A stretch of 64,000 bases of DNA from Termitomyces sp. T153 (Eukaryota > Basidiomycota > Agaricomycetes > Agaricales > Lyophyllaceae): assembly GCA_018296165.2 (NCBI GenBank), contig JACKQL020000026.1, positions 620,001 through 684,000 of the forward strand, written 5' to 3'. The notes under the pieces were generated by a model. That model was given only the letters and a program-made list of their open reading frames with translations, had not been told where the DNA came from and ran no database searches. How positions within the stretch are numbered: position 1 is the stretch's first letter; every line of letters starts with the position of its first letter. Made by a program: the position numbers and the translations under genes. Of this stretch, positions 49,301 through 63,500 are shown piece after piece.

Positions 49301-50729
49301 CATGCCTTCGGTTTATGACATTGAGGCAAAGAGATGGCCGGAGAAGCCAAGTTCGTAGCAAGGACCGTCCAAAGCTGGTATTGGTACCGTTCAAAATGCC
49401 TAGATGGATTGCTATACACACGACGAAGACTATACTCAACGAATGACGAACCAAAAAGAGACAATCCTTCTTTCGTTTTATCAGAATGAACGGATGCGTG
49501 GCTTTCGTTTTCGAAGATTTGAAGCGAACTAGATATTGGGTTAATGGCGGCGATCGTGAGTAATATTCGACGAACAATAATGCATCCGAGTTAATCTGTA
49601 GAACCTGGTCACTAGAAGGAATATAACGACGGGTGAACATAACCTTCTTAATTACCACGCAGCACAATCACTTACAGGGTAAGAATCTTGATGTCACGAA
49701 TGTCCAATCCCCTGATACCTTCGTCATCGAGGTCACCGACAGCACGTTCACGAACAACGTGATCAAGTAGCGCTCCGATAGACGCCATCTGGCCGTTGAA
49801 AACGAGTTCAAAACAAGGAAATTGGAAACATTCAAAGCTGCATTACACAGAGGGGGGACGAGTCTACCGCTGCAAAATTGGACAATCTTACCAGTGCATT
49901 CCACCTTTTCAATGTGGGGTCACCGCTGACGTCTCGGCGCTTTCGCATGAAATCGTAGGCATTTCCAGAAATTGAACCATATTCGGAGGAAGCCGAGTCC
50001 GAAGGCGATTCCTCGTGCAAGAGATCAGCTAAGAGATGAAGAGAGAGCAAGCGATCACGTCCTCTTGAAGGACTGAATTCCTTGTGTGGCCGTATTTGAA
50101 AGACGCCGCTAGTTACATCCACTACTCAATACATCAATATATGCGTCCCTTTGGAAAGATGACCTGACTGTAATCTCGAAGAGTGTCCATGAAGTTGTCA
50201 TCGGCTTTAGAGCAGGTTAGCACGACCCTAGGATCAGACTGCTCCAGGACTATCGAAGTTTTATTTCCCTAGTTTACGTTTAGACAAGCTAAAGACCAAC
50301 GCATGGTGGTGAGGTCGAAATGGGGAGACTCCTGTGTATCCTCCAAGACGTAAAGGACACCCATAAAAGCATCGTAATAAGCGCAACCGAGTCGGCCGCT
50401 TGCAGATCAGTTCTAAGCTTCCTGCACTTGCATTAGGAGTTGATAGATTCGCTCACTGTTTGCACCACGCAGCTAAACAGGTCTATCATGGACTAAGTGC
50501 ACGAGCACAAGAAGTAATTATATATACGCTCCTTTTCGGTCGTCAATTCCTCTTCATCCGGATCGATTTCCTCGTTGGTAGACGCATCAGTAGTAACTGG
50601 AGCATTCTGTTCCCATCTAACTTTCTTTCTTTCGTGATAGATCGTCGAGTCCGACATCGTCTCATTTTCTGAGCCATCAAAGCAATTAGCTGGGCGTTTA
50701 GCGGTTTTTTCGCGGCGTTTTGCAGGCAT
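46362..50729 (-). CDS. MSH5: Meiotic MutS homologue MSH5
   Basis: The start is [15 protein letters not shown] at 50729 and the stop lies at 46362-46364. An early exon holds [20 protein letters not shown]. The middle third is split into many small exons (49,113-50,122). The ATPase begins [20 protein letters not shown] and [11 protein letters not shown], with the Walker A serine on the next exon. Walker B is [11 protein letters not shown], followed by [17 protein letters not shown] and [19 protein letters not shown]5 pairs with MSH4 as a clamp on meiotic recombination intermediates and favours crossovers; it does not repair mismatches. Exons 47723-47740, 47635-47661 and 47559-47566 are only 18, 27 and 8 bases. 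It lies 134 bases downstream of PHB2 on the same strand. Confidence 0.9.
47559..47740 (-). other. MSH5: Run of three microexons in MSH5
   Basis: Exon 47723-47740 (18 bases) encodes SIYLKQ, 47635-47661 (27 bases) encodes IALIQYMAQ and 47559-47566 (8 bases) encodes IG and part of Cys. The flanking introns are 63, 61, 68 and 68 bases, all GT..AG. The joined product matches the conserved MutS region after Walker A ([34 protein letters not shown]). Further short exons follow, at 47447-47490 and 47359-47396. Confidence 0.8.
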
Positions 50730-50863
50730 GTTACAGGGCGGAGCAATAGCGGAGTAGTCTGACTTACAGTAACCGCGATAACCCCAAGTAACAGAGGCAT
50801 GTGATGTGACAAGACTGTCCTTTAATTGAAATCGCCCTACATATACACACATGTATGTCGTAA

Positions 50864-52180
50864 TTAATTTCCTACTTTTAGAATATCTTTTGCATCGCCT
50901 GCAACTGTGAAAAGGTTGGTAAGGCTCATATAAAATTACGAAAATCGACATGCTCACCATTGAGCAGCAAGCTTTGAGAATCAAGCATTACTTTGTTGCC
51001 CGATGTCGCAAGGAGGTTGGCAATTTCACGAGCCGCTTCCAACCGGCGTAGTTCAAGGAAGCCCTTGTTTTTCCGCATAGCATCTCCGATGAGCTCAGCG
51101 CTTTTGGCTTCACCCTGAGCACGAACTATGATCGACTGTTTGTTGCATGTTCAGGATCAGGATGAAATGGAACTGATGTTGAGTCTACGAACCTGCTTTT
51201 CTTGAATGGCTTGATCAACCAGGAAAGCGGCGCGGAGCGCTGTTTGTTGAGCCACCTGAAGTTCGTTGAGATGGAGGCGACAACTTTATCAAATTCATAC
51301 AGTACCTGTTTGGCTTCAACAGCGTGGGTGAACTCGGGAGAGAAAGCCACATGAGTGATAGAGACATCGTCTAAAACCAAATTAAATCTGAGTGCACGTT
51401 CCGTCAAGCTTTCGCGGACAAGGCGAGATACCTAGAGAAATGTGAGAAGCGATAAGACAAACTGCATAAGAGGCATACATGCTCTCTCTGTGTGATCAGC
51501 TGACTAGCATTGAACTGAGCAACGACACTCTTAAGTACTTCATTGACAATAGAAGGTAGGACTCTCTCGTCATAGTCTTTTCCAAGTTCTCGGAAAATTG
51601 CTGGCAGAGCGTGTACTGAGGGGCGCGAAAGAACACGACATGTGATGTTCACCATTTGCAGATCTTTAGAATCTAAGTTAGAACCTCGACGGTGGAACAA
51701 TGAGATGTCATACCTTTGGTGCCAGTCAAACTCCCGACATTACGCGGCTTTGCACGAATGTCAAAAATGATTGGTGTCTCGAACCATGGAATCTATATAG
51801 CATATGAGCTCATTTGGAAAAGAAATGTATGGAAGGTCGCCTGACATTAAAATGTGTTCCTTCATTGTAGATTTCTTTCCTAACACCATGCAGACTAGAA
51901 CCGTTTTATTGATGTCGAAGAAATAAGAAAACATTGAAAACACACCGAGTGTACTTAATGGCACGATGACCTCCGTCAACTTTTATGACGCTGAGAAACC
52001 GGTCAAAAACAAGGGCTGTAATTGCGTACCATTGAACAAACTCGCATTTAGGGCAAGACCACCCGCAATGAAAGTTATCAGGAGTCCACTACCAGCAAAA
52101 AAACCCTTTCCTACAGGACCACCTCCTCCCCCCACTTTGAGTTGGTTAGCAAGCCTTCGGAACGCTTCTTGTCCGTTCAT
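50864..52180 (-). CDS. PHB2: Prohibitin-2
   Basis: The start is [17 protein letters not shown] at 52180, with a Gly-rich segment and a hydrophobic anchor ([18 protein letters not shown]). The SPFH domain includes [56 protein letters not shown] and [15 protein letters not shown]. The C-terminal coiled coil includes [17 protein letters not shown] and [19 protein letters not shown]. The last small exon ends [12 protein letters not shown] with the stop at 50864-50866. PHB2 forms ring complexes with PHB1 in the inner mitochondrial membrane. They hold membrane proteins, influence the m-AAA protease and affect cristae. It is divergent from the PQ-loop gene. Confidence 0.92.
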
Positions 52181-52321
52181 CGTGTGGACAAGCTCAGTTG
52201 GCCGTTGGTCACAGTGCGGCGTGACGTGATCATAGCTGATTCTGCAACGTCACGTCACATAACTTTCCAAATTGCCTAAGCTTCATATATAAAGATCGAA
52301 GAATTCTAATGAGGGATTTTC
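52181..52321 (+). promoter_or_regulatory. Divergent promoter (PHB2 / PQ-loop) with TATA-like box
   Basis: Only 141 bases separate the two start codons. TATATAAA at 52287-52294 lies about 30 bases before the PQ-loop ATG, close for a TATA box, so the plus-strand leader would be very short. The role is inferred. Confidence 0.45.
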
Positions 52322-53469
52322 ATGACAGCTGGAGCATCATTGTGCGTTATCAGATAGGTCTTATTCCTACCAAACAGACTAATTCAGCTGACTAGCTTGG
52401 TTGGGTCTCTATCGCTTGTTGGTGCGTGCGATTGACTCTTACTAGATCTACTTTCTCCTGAATTCTGACGTCTTACTCAAAAGGATTATAGTTTATTCTC
52501 CTCAGATATATGAAAACTACTCACTCCAGTCGGGCGAAGGTCTCAGTGTCGTTTTCGTCGTGATATGGCTCCTGGGTGATCTAGCCAACTTAGTTGGAGC
52601 AATTGAGGGGAGATTATTGTTAACGATCATCCTCCTCGCTGTATATGTAAGTGTACATTAAAACCTGTTATTCTACTACAAATATCAATATCTTCCTAGT
52701 ATTCTGTGTGCGACTTGACTCTGCTTGGCCAGATCTATTACTATCGGTGGAAACGGAACAGACAATTGGAAGAATCCTCGGACGAAAGAGAGCCACTTCT
52801 GAACCAGCTATCTCCGCAACCTCTTGGAAATTCTGTCCTGTTGTTGCGCTATACCGGCGCTCTCTGTTTTGTTTTCTTGATAGGAATCTTGGCCTGGTGG
52901 ATCAACAGTAGGACTGAAGGAAAAGTGCAAACACCACCTCCTGAAAAGGAGTTGCGTTGGGACGTGCAAGTCTTGGGATGGACCAGCGCAATTCTCTACG
53001 TATGTGCTCACTCGTATGGCCGTTCAAGACTATTCATGGCCATTTGTGTTTGTAGCTGGGAGCTAGGTTGCCACAAATATGTAGGGCAATCTTAAGGTTG
53101 TCTTTATCTACATTCTGATTCTGATTCAGTGAAAAATTTTAAAACACGATGCGAGGGCCTTTCACCTGCCCTCTTCTACTTTGCAATTTTCGGCAATATT
53201 ACTTACACATTATCGATTTGCGCGAAAAGTATCGATACAAAATATCTGACGACGAATGCTGGCTGGTTAGCAGGTTTGGTTTTTTTTTAATTTACCAGCA
53301 CCGTTTGCTACTAAAGGGAATAATTCAGGGAGCGCATTGACAGTGGTTCTGGATGTCTTTGTGAGTGTTGATTTTATCCATTCTGTGGTCATCCCTGTCT
53401 CACCCATGTGAACAGGTTCTTTGTCAAATATTCTACTACCGTTCAACAGATAGATCTGTGCTCCAGTGA
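52322..53469 (+). CDS. PQ-loop vacuolar amino-acid transporter (Ypq1/PQLC2-like)
   Basis: Eight exons give 251 residues: 52322-52341, 52396-52421, 52492-52646, 52700-52999, 53056-53080, 53130-53273, 53329-53360 and 53416-53469. Both PQ motifs are present: VYSPQIYENYSLQSGEGLS and, across an intron, LPQILKNFKTRCEGLSPALF. Membrane segments include VVFVVIWLLGDLANLVGAI and LLLRYTGALCFVFLIGIL. Family members export cationic amino acids from vacuole or lysosome. The N-terminus is short compared with relatives, and its first two exons (20 and 26 bases) are less certain. The intron after LPQI starts GTAGGG; using the later GTTGTC would introduce a stop. Confidence 0.85.
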
Positions 53470-54207
53470 CACTGACACCTGGCTGGTCATGAGTAGACTT
53501 TTTGTATTTTATTAGACTAGATTTACCACGATGCCCAGAAAAAGAGAACTCTGGGTGCCTCTTTCCAATTGCTATCCGAGAAATCGAACTAATGATTCAT
53601 TGTATATTGACCGAATGGATTTGCGAATGCTTATGCTTATCGGTAAGTTGCGAGGTAGTTTCAAGTTGTGGCCTGACCCAGGTAAGTGGGATAGCCGCAG
53701 TTCGAATGGCCGAACTGGCGAAAACAATCGCGAACTTTGACCAAACATCTTGCCTCGTTTTCTTCCTCGTGTTACAGATGCTCATTATTTTATCCCACGT
53801 TGCAAGTCAGCTATCAGGCGTTTCTGGATCTATTGCTCCGCTACGATGCAGATTTTGGCATGCTTTCCGCCTCGTGTTGAAGCCGGGAAACACAAGGGGA
53901 AGAAATTTGGGCAGGAACATCTTTATCAATACGCGATCGCTCTGCCCCATATAAGCCTCGGGGCAATGTCCCATTTTCCGTTGCCATAGCTCTTTCGACG
54001 ACTCCCTTCTGCCTGTGCCACTGCGACATCAAGGTGCGTTCCTGCACCACAAAGCAAATTGCGATCAATATATCCGGATGACAAGGGAGCCGACAGGACT
54101 CGAGGCGCCTCCAGCAGGTCGCATATACCATATTAAGTCAGTGCTGGGCACCTCCATTCCACTATTTAAGGAGCGCCTCTACGTACTCCATACTCGTACT
54201 TTTGCCG
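53470..54207. other. Intergenic stretch without recognised gene
   Basis: About 740 bases of ordinary composition. Overlapping short frames on both strands (for example 53,531-53,989) show no family pattern and are judged incidental. It should contain the PQ-loop 3' UTR and the promoter of the F-box gene. No RNA gene is seen. Confidence 0.45.
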
Positions 54208-55971
54208 ATGTCGAGCATACCATCTCGAAGGTCCACCAATGGCTTCAATAGTTTCACGATGTCGACCAGACGAAGAGCGTCGGACCGCGGCCCTCGTCCA
54301 TCCATACCGCATTCGAGGAACTGTGCGCCAGCGAGTGTTGGAGGAAGAGCGAACAGTGCACCAACCATATCGATTCCTCTTTTGCGGGAGGCCATCGATA
54401 CTCTAGACTCGAGGATGGCAACTTTGATGAGCCAGCGACACGAGCTGGAAACACATCTCGAGCGAGCGGTCCGCTTGCAGTCCCCTGTTCTACGACTTCC
54501 CAGTGAACTATTATCGTCAATATTCGTCATGGGAGTATTTGGAATAGGAGATGAAGACCCTGTGATGGTATCAACCCTCATGCTTGTTTGGTACGTCCTT
54601 CCTTATGCTCACTTCGCATGGTGTAAATTATTTTGCTTTTAGCCGATACTGGTCGGAAGTAGCGCTCAACACCCCTGTTTTATGGACGAAAATTTCCGTG
54701 AGCCCTCACGACACTCTCTCGAAGACACGACGAAAACTTGAACGTTCGAAATCATGTCCACTGGATATTTCTATCACCTTCGAACCACGATTGGAGTACA
54801 CGACCAGTGTCACCAAACATGTGATCAACGCGATGGAATTAATTCGCCCGGCTTTGTGGAGGACAAAATCCTTCCGACTCAGCGTTCCCAATCGTCCCCA
54901 GGCCCATGCAGCCCTCTTACGTTGCCAGGAGGATGCTCCTCTTCTCGAGACTCTGTCGATCCACATACATCACTCGATGCAAGATGATGCGTACTCATCG
55001 CCCTTACTTCCCCTGTTTAAGGGTCACACCCCGCGGCTTAAGTCGTGCTCGCTCACTTCTTTCAACTTTGGATGGGACCGTAGGCTCATATCCAACCTCC
55101 GTATCCTCAAGTTGGCTGGGTACTTTAATGCGTTCACACCTTCTGCCAGCACTCTGCTGAGCGTTCTCCGCCAATGTCCGGATTTAGAAGAACTGGCTTT
55201 GCGGAACATCTCCGGTCCCAGCGTGGATTCTGATACTTGCCGTTCCGACGATCTCACACCTCCTCCTTCGTCGAAGTCCATCCAACTTCGCCGACTTACA
55301 AAGATATCGTTTTACTATTCTGGCATCGGCCTGACAGAGCAAATCATGGCGCACATTGCATATCCAAACCTTCAGTCCTTAGAAATGTGTTATTTAGAGA
55401 ATGTAACACCTGTGCTCCAGCTCTTATACGCACAGGCATCCACACGTCTTCCGTTGCTACACTTGCGCATGGAGTCGTGTCTGTTCAACGAGATCAAGTT
55501 CGTCAACTTCCTGCGACATGTTCCTTCCCTCATCTCGCTTGAACTCGTTGACATAGATGACACTTCATCTGCCTTTCTGAAGGTACTAAGTCTCTGTTTG
55601 ATCTATGCTTGTAGGAGCTCATTATTTTACAGGATCTTTCTTCATCTCCACCATGGATTTGCCCTCATCTTGAGGTTCTGAACGTCGATGGGTGTACCGC
55701 TTTTGATTGGGATTCGCTTCGTGGCCTTGTAGAGTCCCGATTATCTGTCACTCCTACATACTCGCTTCACTCGTTACCCCTCCCAACCTCACGTGTGGGC
55801 CCTGGAAGTCAGGCGCTTTGGACTGATCAACTTCTTACTTCGTTCGCACCCCAACGGCTCCGCGCTATTGACGTCACCAGATGTAGCCAGATCAGTAAAG
55901 AGATGGTCCAGTGGCTTCGAATGTACGTCGCCGATGTGAAATGCGAACCTGCAAAGGGTGTGTGGAATTGA
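54208..55971 (+). CDS. Agaricomycete F-box protein with leucine-rich C-terminus
   Basis: The start MSSIPSRRSTNGFN (54208) is the first ATG in frame. A short coiled coil (LREAIDTLDSRMATLMSQRH) precedes the F-box (VLRLPSELLSSIFVMGVFG), then RYWSEVALNTPVLWTKISVS after the first intron. The rest is an irregular leucine-rich repeat region, with units such as SNLRILKLAGYF, CPDLEELALRNI and ISLELVDIDD. The last exon starts DLSSSPPWICPHLEVLNVDG and ends VADVKCEPAKGVWN. This layout belongs to the large expanded F-box family of mushroom-forming fungi, taken to select targets for SCF ubiquitin ligases. The substrate is unknown. Confidence 0.82.
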
Positions 55972-56166
55972 AGAGTCATCGACAATTCTATCTCCATCTG
56001 GACAAAATCCTCATCCCGTTACACCACAACTTCAATTTCGATACCCTGTGCATAATGGTTTCTTTTTCATCTGTAATTATATTTAACATGAATAACGGTG
56101 TGTAGGAAAATGATGTATTTGTACGTACATACCGCGCAGAATCCGCAAATAGAAAGTCGTGTTAAT

Positions 56167-57294
56167 TCAACCGTTAAGATAAGCTAGTAGGCGTTTCCTA
56201 TCGGATTCGTTCGTCTTTTGTTGGATGCTAAATCCTCTCGACCCACGACCGAACAGTTTCTTCTTTCGATGACTTTCTTCAGCAGCCCTCATATGTGCTG
56301 CAAAGGCTGCGGCATTATGGGTGACCCGCTTTTGCGATGCCTTGTATGGACCCACACTCTTGGCCTTCAAACCTATCCCTAGACGATCGGATTTAAGGAC
56401 TGTCGCAATCGGTGTGAGGAGCGCAGTTCGACCATAGTCATCGTTTGAAGTTTTTGATAAATTTTCTTCGGGGCGGGCCTCACCCTCAGCGTTCAAAGTG
56501 GGACCCGGAGGAGGCAGAGATTCATCATCCCCATCTGTGGTCAGGTCAATGATGTTGACCTGCCGCAATTCAGTCACATCGTCGTGCCCATCCATATCAA
56601 CCTCAATGATCTCCTGCTTTATGAAAACATACTTCTCTTTCCTCTTTCCTAGATCTATCATCTCTGTATCGGACAAAAAATGAGGCCGGCGAACGACGTC
56701 CAGGCCAAGCGGTTCACCCTCACTCCAGCCACTACGTCGCAGCATAGCAAATCCTCTGTTCGAAGGCCCTATTCCAAGCCATATCGGAGGCTTGAATTGC
56801 TTCTCGCCTGGATGTGGTGGTGGATCTCGCGCAATGATGTCAGCAAGGGTTGAGGGGCTTGCCTTGCCGGTTGGTTGAGCCTCGGGGTTGGAATGGATAG
56901 CATTTAAAATGAACCAGTTGTTCTTATTACTTTTTTCTATGAATTGCGGTTGAGTATTCTGCCCGTCGGGAGGAAGCGATGATGGTCGAGGCTGCGCATT
57001 AGATTCATTGATAGAGCGTCTACTCGTCAACGAACGATACCAGTTGGACACATCATTAGCCACCAGCGTTTCTGCCCGTTTGGAAGAGCTTGCCAGACGA
57101 TTGTCAGAACTCCGATCGAGTCCAGTAAAGGCCGCTGGGACAAAGCGTGGAGGAGGTCCGGGAGGAGGGTTGAATGCTGGATCAAATTCCCAAGGAGCTA
57201 AGTCGGAGTCATCAGGTGTGGGGCTGATATCGCGTTCACATTTCTGTCTCCGGGGATCGTTATGAGAATAGATAGTGTAACTAACAGTCGCCAT
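56167..57294 (-). CDS. G-patch domain protein
   Basis: An intron-less frame of 375 codons starts MATVSYTIYSHNDPRRQK. A proline-rich segment (FNPPPGPPPRFVPAAF) and a disordered part lead to the G-patch-like block around residue 195 (WLGIGPSNRGFAMLRRSGWS, then EGEPLG). The C-terminal part carries SDRLGIGLKAK and ends in a basic stretch (ESHRKKKLFGRGSRGFSIQQ). G-patch proteins usually bind RNA or activate DEAH helicases in splicing or ribosome assembly. Which one this serves cannot be told. An acidic tract separates the two glycine-rich parts. Confidence 0.75.
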   Translation of the reverse strand: MATVSYTIYSHNDPRRQKCERDISPTPDDSDLAPWEFDPAFNPPPGPPPRFVPAAFTGLDRSSDNRLASSSKRAETLVANDVSNWYRSLTSRRSINESNAQPRPSSLPPDGQNTQPQFIEKSNKNNWFILNAIHSNPEAQPTGKASPSTLADIIARDPPPHPGEKQFKPPIWLGIGPSNRGFAMLRRSGWSEGEPLGLDVVRRPHFLSDTEMIDLGKRKEKYVFIKQEIIEVDMDGHDDVTELRQVNIIDLTTDGDDESLPPPGPTLNAEGEARPEENLSKTSNDDYGRTALLTPIATVLKSDRLGIGLKAKSVGPYKASQKRVTHNAAAFAAHMRAAEESHRKKKLFGRGSRGFSIQQKTNESDRKRLLAYLNG

Positions 57295-57609
57295 TCGACA
57301 TTCAGTAAATACTTAGTGAAAGAGTGGAAGGAGTGTCACGGTAAATACCAAGCAGGTAACAATTACAATGACCTAACCTGGACTTATGTAAGTCCAATAG
57401 ATTCTCCATCTATGTATGTGCCTATATCTATGTGACAATCATGGGTTGAACAAGTGTAGTAAGGGTTGTGTAAAGGTACTACGCATAGTATGTAGAAAGA
57501 GGTACAGCAAAATCCAATTAGAATGACGGATATTCATCGGGGAATAATTTTGAAAGCAAGGTATTTAGCGAGGGGATATATTAGTACGTAAAGAGATAGT
57601 ATAAAGGTC
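57295..57609. other. Intergenic stretch
   Basis: About 315 AT-rich bases. They hold the promoter of the G-patch gene and the 3' end of the kinase gene, both on the minus strand. Nothing else is recognised. Confidence 0.45.
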
Positions 57610-59816
<2,207 letters not shown>

Positions 59817-60503
59817 TTCAGAACCAAATGAGTGTTTCAAAAAGAGCGTAGGGAAATGACAGTACTAATGAAGAAGGTTGAGAGTTCCCCCACAATACCG
59901 AGTACAGTACATACCTGCGGCCAATCTTCTTGTCTAATTTGTCTGCAGAGTCGCAACGTGGGAGAGCGAGCGTTACGTAAGGACAGAAAACACCGGAGTC
60001 AAACTCTACACGTATCCCATATATTGTAGATTATATCTATGATATACACCGTAGAAAAGGGCGTGAGATACGGAAGGGATGTAATTATACTGTCAAGAAA
60101 GGCAGCATGTAATTTTGCGGGCCCGCCGAAGTATTGAATTGCCATAATTTCTATTGAGAAGACTGAATCATTCTGACTCGTACTGAAACCATTAGAGTTG
60201 ACAGGCAGGACGCGTAAGAACAATGCCGACAAGCGTTTCACAAAATGGTGGTCAGTGTCTGTCTGCGGGGTCTGCGGGAAGTGATGATCTACTGATTTTA
60301 CGATAAAAGGCAATTTCCATCTAATCAGATAGTGATCGGCGTGCCAAGGCTCCTAATTTCATAAGAAGGCTTACGATCCCGCGCCGCATGTCCCGTTGAT
60401 ATAAGTGCCTTCAAGGAACTAGACAACCGCCGACTTGACCCCATCCATTCTTTTGCTGTACTATTATTTGGAGTGAAACCAAATTCTCCCTTCCCTTCTC
60501 CAC
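59817..60503. promoter_or_regulatory. Divergent promoter (YPK1-like kinase / ABC transporter)
   Basis: This 687-base stretch separates two divergent starts. It has no convincing gene; short frames on both strands lack any pattern. A pyrimidine-rich stretch (60,480-60,500) precedes the transporter ATG. The role is inferred from position. Confidence 0.45.
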
Positions 60504-63500
60504 ATGTCCGACTCCCGTCCCAGTACGGCAGACGAAAAGGGCACCATCTCAGAGGAAAAGCCCAAGCAGGGTTTCTTTGCCCGTCGCAAGGCAACCAAGA
60601 CAGTAGATGAAAAAAGTTCAGATACTCCTGTTGAGCCCAAGACGCCAGATGTACCCCCTGTTCCTTTCACTCAGCTCTTTCGGTGCGTGGTGTACACTAT
60701 CGTGCTTTCCATCTGCTCCTGACGCTACTACCAGCTTCTCCACCAAATTCGAGCTTTTCATGGATTTTATTGGCTTGATCTGTGCCGCCGCGGCTGGTGC
60801 AGCTGCTGTATGTGTTTCTTACTATTTTCCCTTTTTGGGACCTCATATACTCTCTTAGCCTCTCATGAGTCTGCTCTTCGGTAACTTGACCCAACAATTC
60901 GTCGATTTTGGTACCGTCATCCAACAAGCTAACGATGGCAACTCTACCGCTTCTGATCTCATTCCCACTAAGGCTGAGTCATTCCGTTCGGTTGCTGCCA
61001 AGGATGCCACTTATTTGTGTTACATTGGTACGGCCTCCTGTATGTGCTTTGGTAGATGTACTTATGATTACTATCTCAGGCGTTGGCATGTTCGTCTGTA
61101 CATATATCTATATGTATGTTTGGGTGTATACCGGCGAAATCAACGCGAAGCGTATTCGTGAGAAATATCTCAAGGCTGTCTTACGTCAAGATATTGCGTT
61201 CTTCGACAATGTCGGTGCTGGAGAAGTCGCTACTAGAATTCAAACGGATACCCGTGAGTCCGGGCACGCACTACTACCACATCTGGCTATCTTAACATGC
61301 TCTTGCCGGTAGATTTGGTACAGCAAGGAATTTCTGAAAAGGTTGCACTTGTGGTCAACTTCACAGCTGCCTTTATAACGGGTTTCATTCTTGCGTACAT
61401 TCGTAATTGGCGCTTGGCTTTGGCTCTCTCCTCCATGCTGCCTTGTATGGCCATTACTGGCGGTGTGATGAATAAAGCAATCTCCGGATATATGCAGTAC
61501 GTCCCCATTTCCTTGCATTCGATTCAAACTAGATATTGTTAGATTGTCTCTCAAGCACATTGCTAATGGTGGAAGTTTGGCTGAAGAGGTCATTTCTACT
61601 GTCCGGACTGCTCAGGCTTTCGGTACCCAACATAAGTTGGCCGACCTGTACGACGATCATATCGACCAATCGCGTAAGGTTGACTTGAAGTCTGCTATAT
61701 GGCATGGTGGAGGATTGGCTATCTTCTTCTTCGTTATTTATGCCTCATATGCATTAGGTAGGCAGATATGATCCTTTTGAAGGTTCAATCACTCACTCAT
61801 TTTCTATCAGCATTCAACTTCGGAACTACGCTTATTTTGCAACACCATGGTATGTATGATTCTGCTGTGATATATATTCTTCCTCATATGATTCTAGCCA
61901 GTGCTGGAGAAATTGTCAATGTATTTATTGCCATCCTGATTGGTTCCTTCTCACTTGCTATGCTTGCACCGGAAATGCAAGGTGAGTATCAACTAGTTTC
62001 TCAGGAAGTAGTTCTTCATTTCACTATTTTATTCTAGCTATTTCACATGGACGAGGAGCCGCTGCTAAACTCTACTCCACTATTGATCGTGTTCCAGATA
62101 TCGACTCTGCTGATCCTAGCGGCTCGAAACCCGAAACAGTTAACGGCGAGATCACCCTCGAAGATATCGAGTTCAGTTATCCCTCGCGTCCTAACGTACA
62201 GGTTGTCAAGGGCATCTCGATTACTTTTGAGGCTGGTAAGACTGCCGCCCTTGTTGGCGCATCCGGTTCCGGAAAATCCACGGTCATATCGCTCGTGGAA
62301 CGCTTTTATGATCCGACATCCGGCTCAGTCAAGCTTGATGGTGTCGATGTTAAGAATCTTAACCTCAAGTGGCTTCGCTCTCAGATTGGTCTAGTGTCAC
62401 AAGAACCTACTCTTTTTGCCACAACCATCAAAGGCAACGTCGCTCATGGTCTCATTGGCACTCAGTACGAACACGCATCCGAGGAAGAGAAATTTATTCT
62501 GATCAAGGAAGCTTGTATAAAAGCCAACGCGGACGGATTCGTGACGAAACTTCCTCTTGGATATGATACTCTTGTTGGCGAGCGTGGGTTCTTGTTGTCC
62601 GGCGGACAGAAGCAACGTATTGCCATCGCTCGCGCGATCGTATCCGACCCGAGAATTCTCCTCCTTGACGAGGCAACCTCCGCCCTTGATACTCAATCAG
62701 AAGGAATTGTGCAAGATGCTCTGGATAAGGCTGCTGCAGGTACATGTTTTATATTTGAATTTGAAGTGCTGACTGATTGACCATATTTCTAGGCCGTACA
62801 ACTATCACTATTGCTCACCGTTTGTCAACTATCAAGGACGCCGATGTTATTCATGTTATGGGAGATGGCCTTGTTCTCGAGTCTGGCAGTCATGAGACGC
62901 TGATTGCGAAGGCAGGCGCATATGCACGTCTTGTTCAAGCTCAGAAACTTCGTGAAGCAAAGGACGGTGCAGGTGTTGCCGATACTAGTGACGGTGAATC
63001 GGAGGAGCCTGACGACATTGAAAAATTTGTTCGCGAAGAGATCCCCCTGGGCCGCAAGAACACTGGACGTTCCCTTGCTAGCGAAATCATCGAACAAAAA
63101 CAGAAGGCGCAAGAGAGCGCAAAGGAGGAGAGTGATTACAGCCTGCTATATCTATTCAAACGTATGGGTCTCTTGATCCGTGAGGGATGGAGGAATTATT
63201 TCTTTGGTTCCATTTTTGCTTCAAGTATGTTTTCTTTTTTTCCTTTTCCTAACAAAATTAGCTCAATATCTTCAGTGACCGGAATGGTTTACCCTGCTTT
63301 TGGTATCGTGTACGCTAAGGCTATCAATGGTTTCTCCTCTCCATCCCGTCAAGAAATGCGCTTCCAGGGCGATCGTAACGCACTTTGGTCAGTTGAATGT
63401 AGATGTATAACGAACGAGCTTTGAATTTCACTTTTTACTCAGGTTCTTCATCATTGCTCTTATATCTACTGTGGCCATCGGCATGCAGAACTACCTGTTC

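Noticed and set aside
53531..54131. Several overlapping frames on both strands
   Set aside because: No family pattern, no supporting splice structure and no ATG context worth noting.
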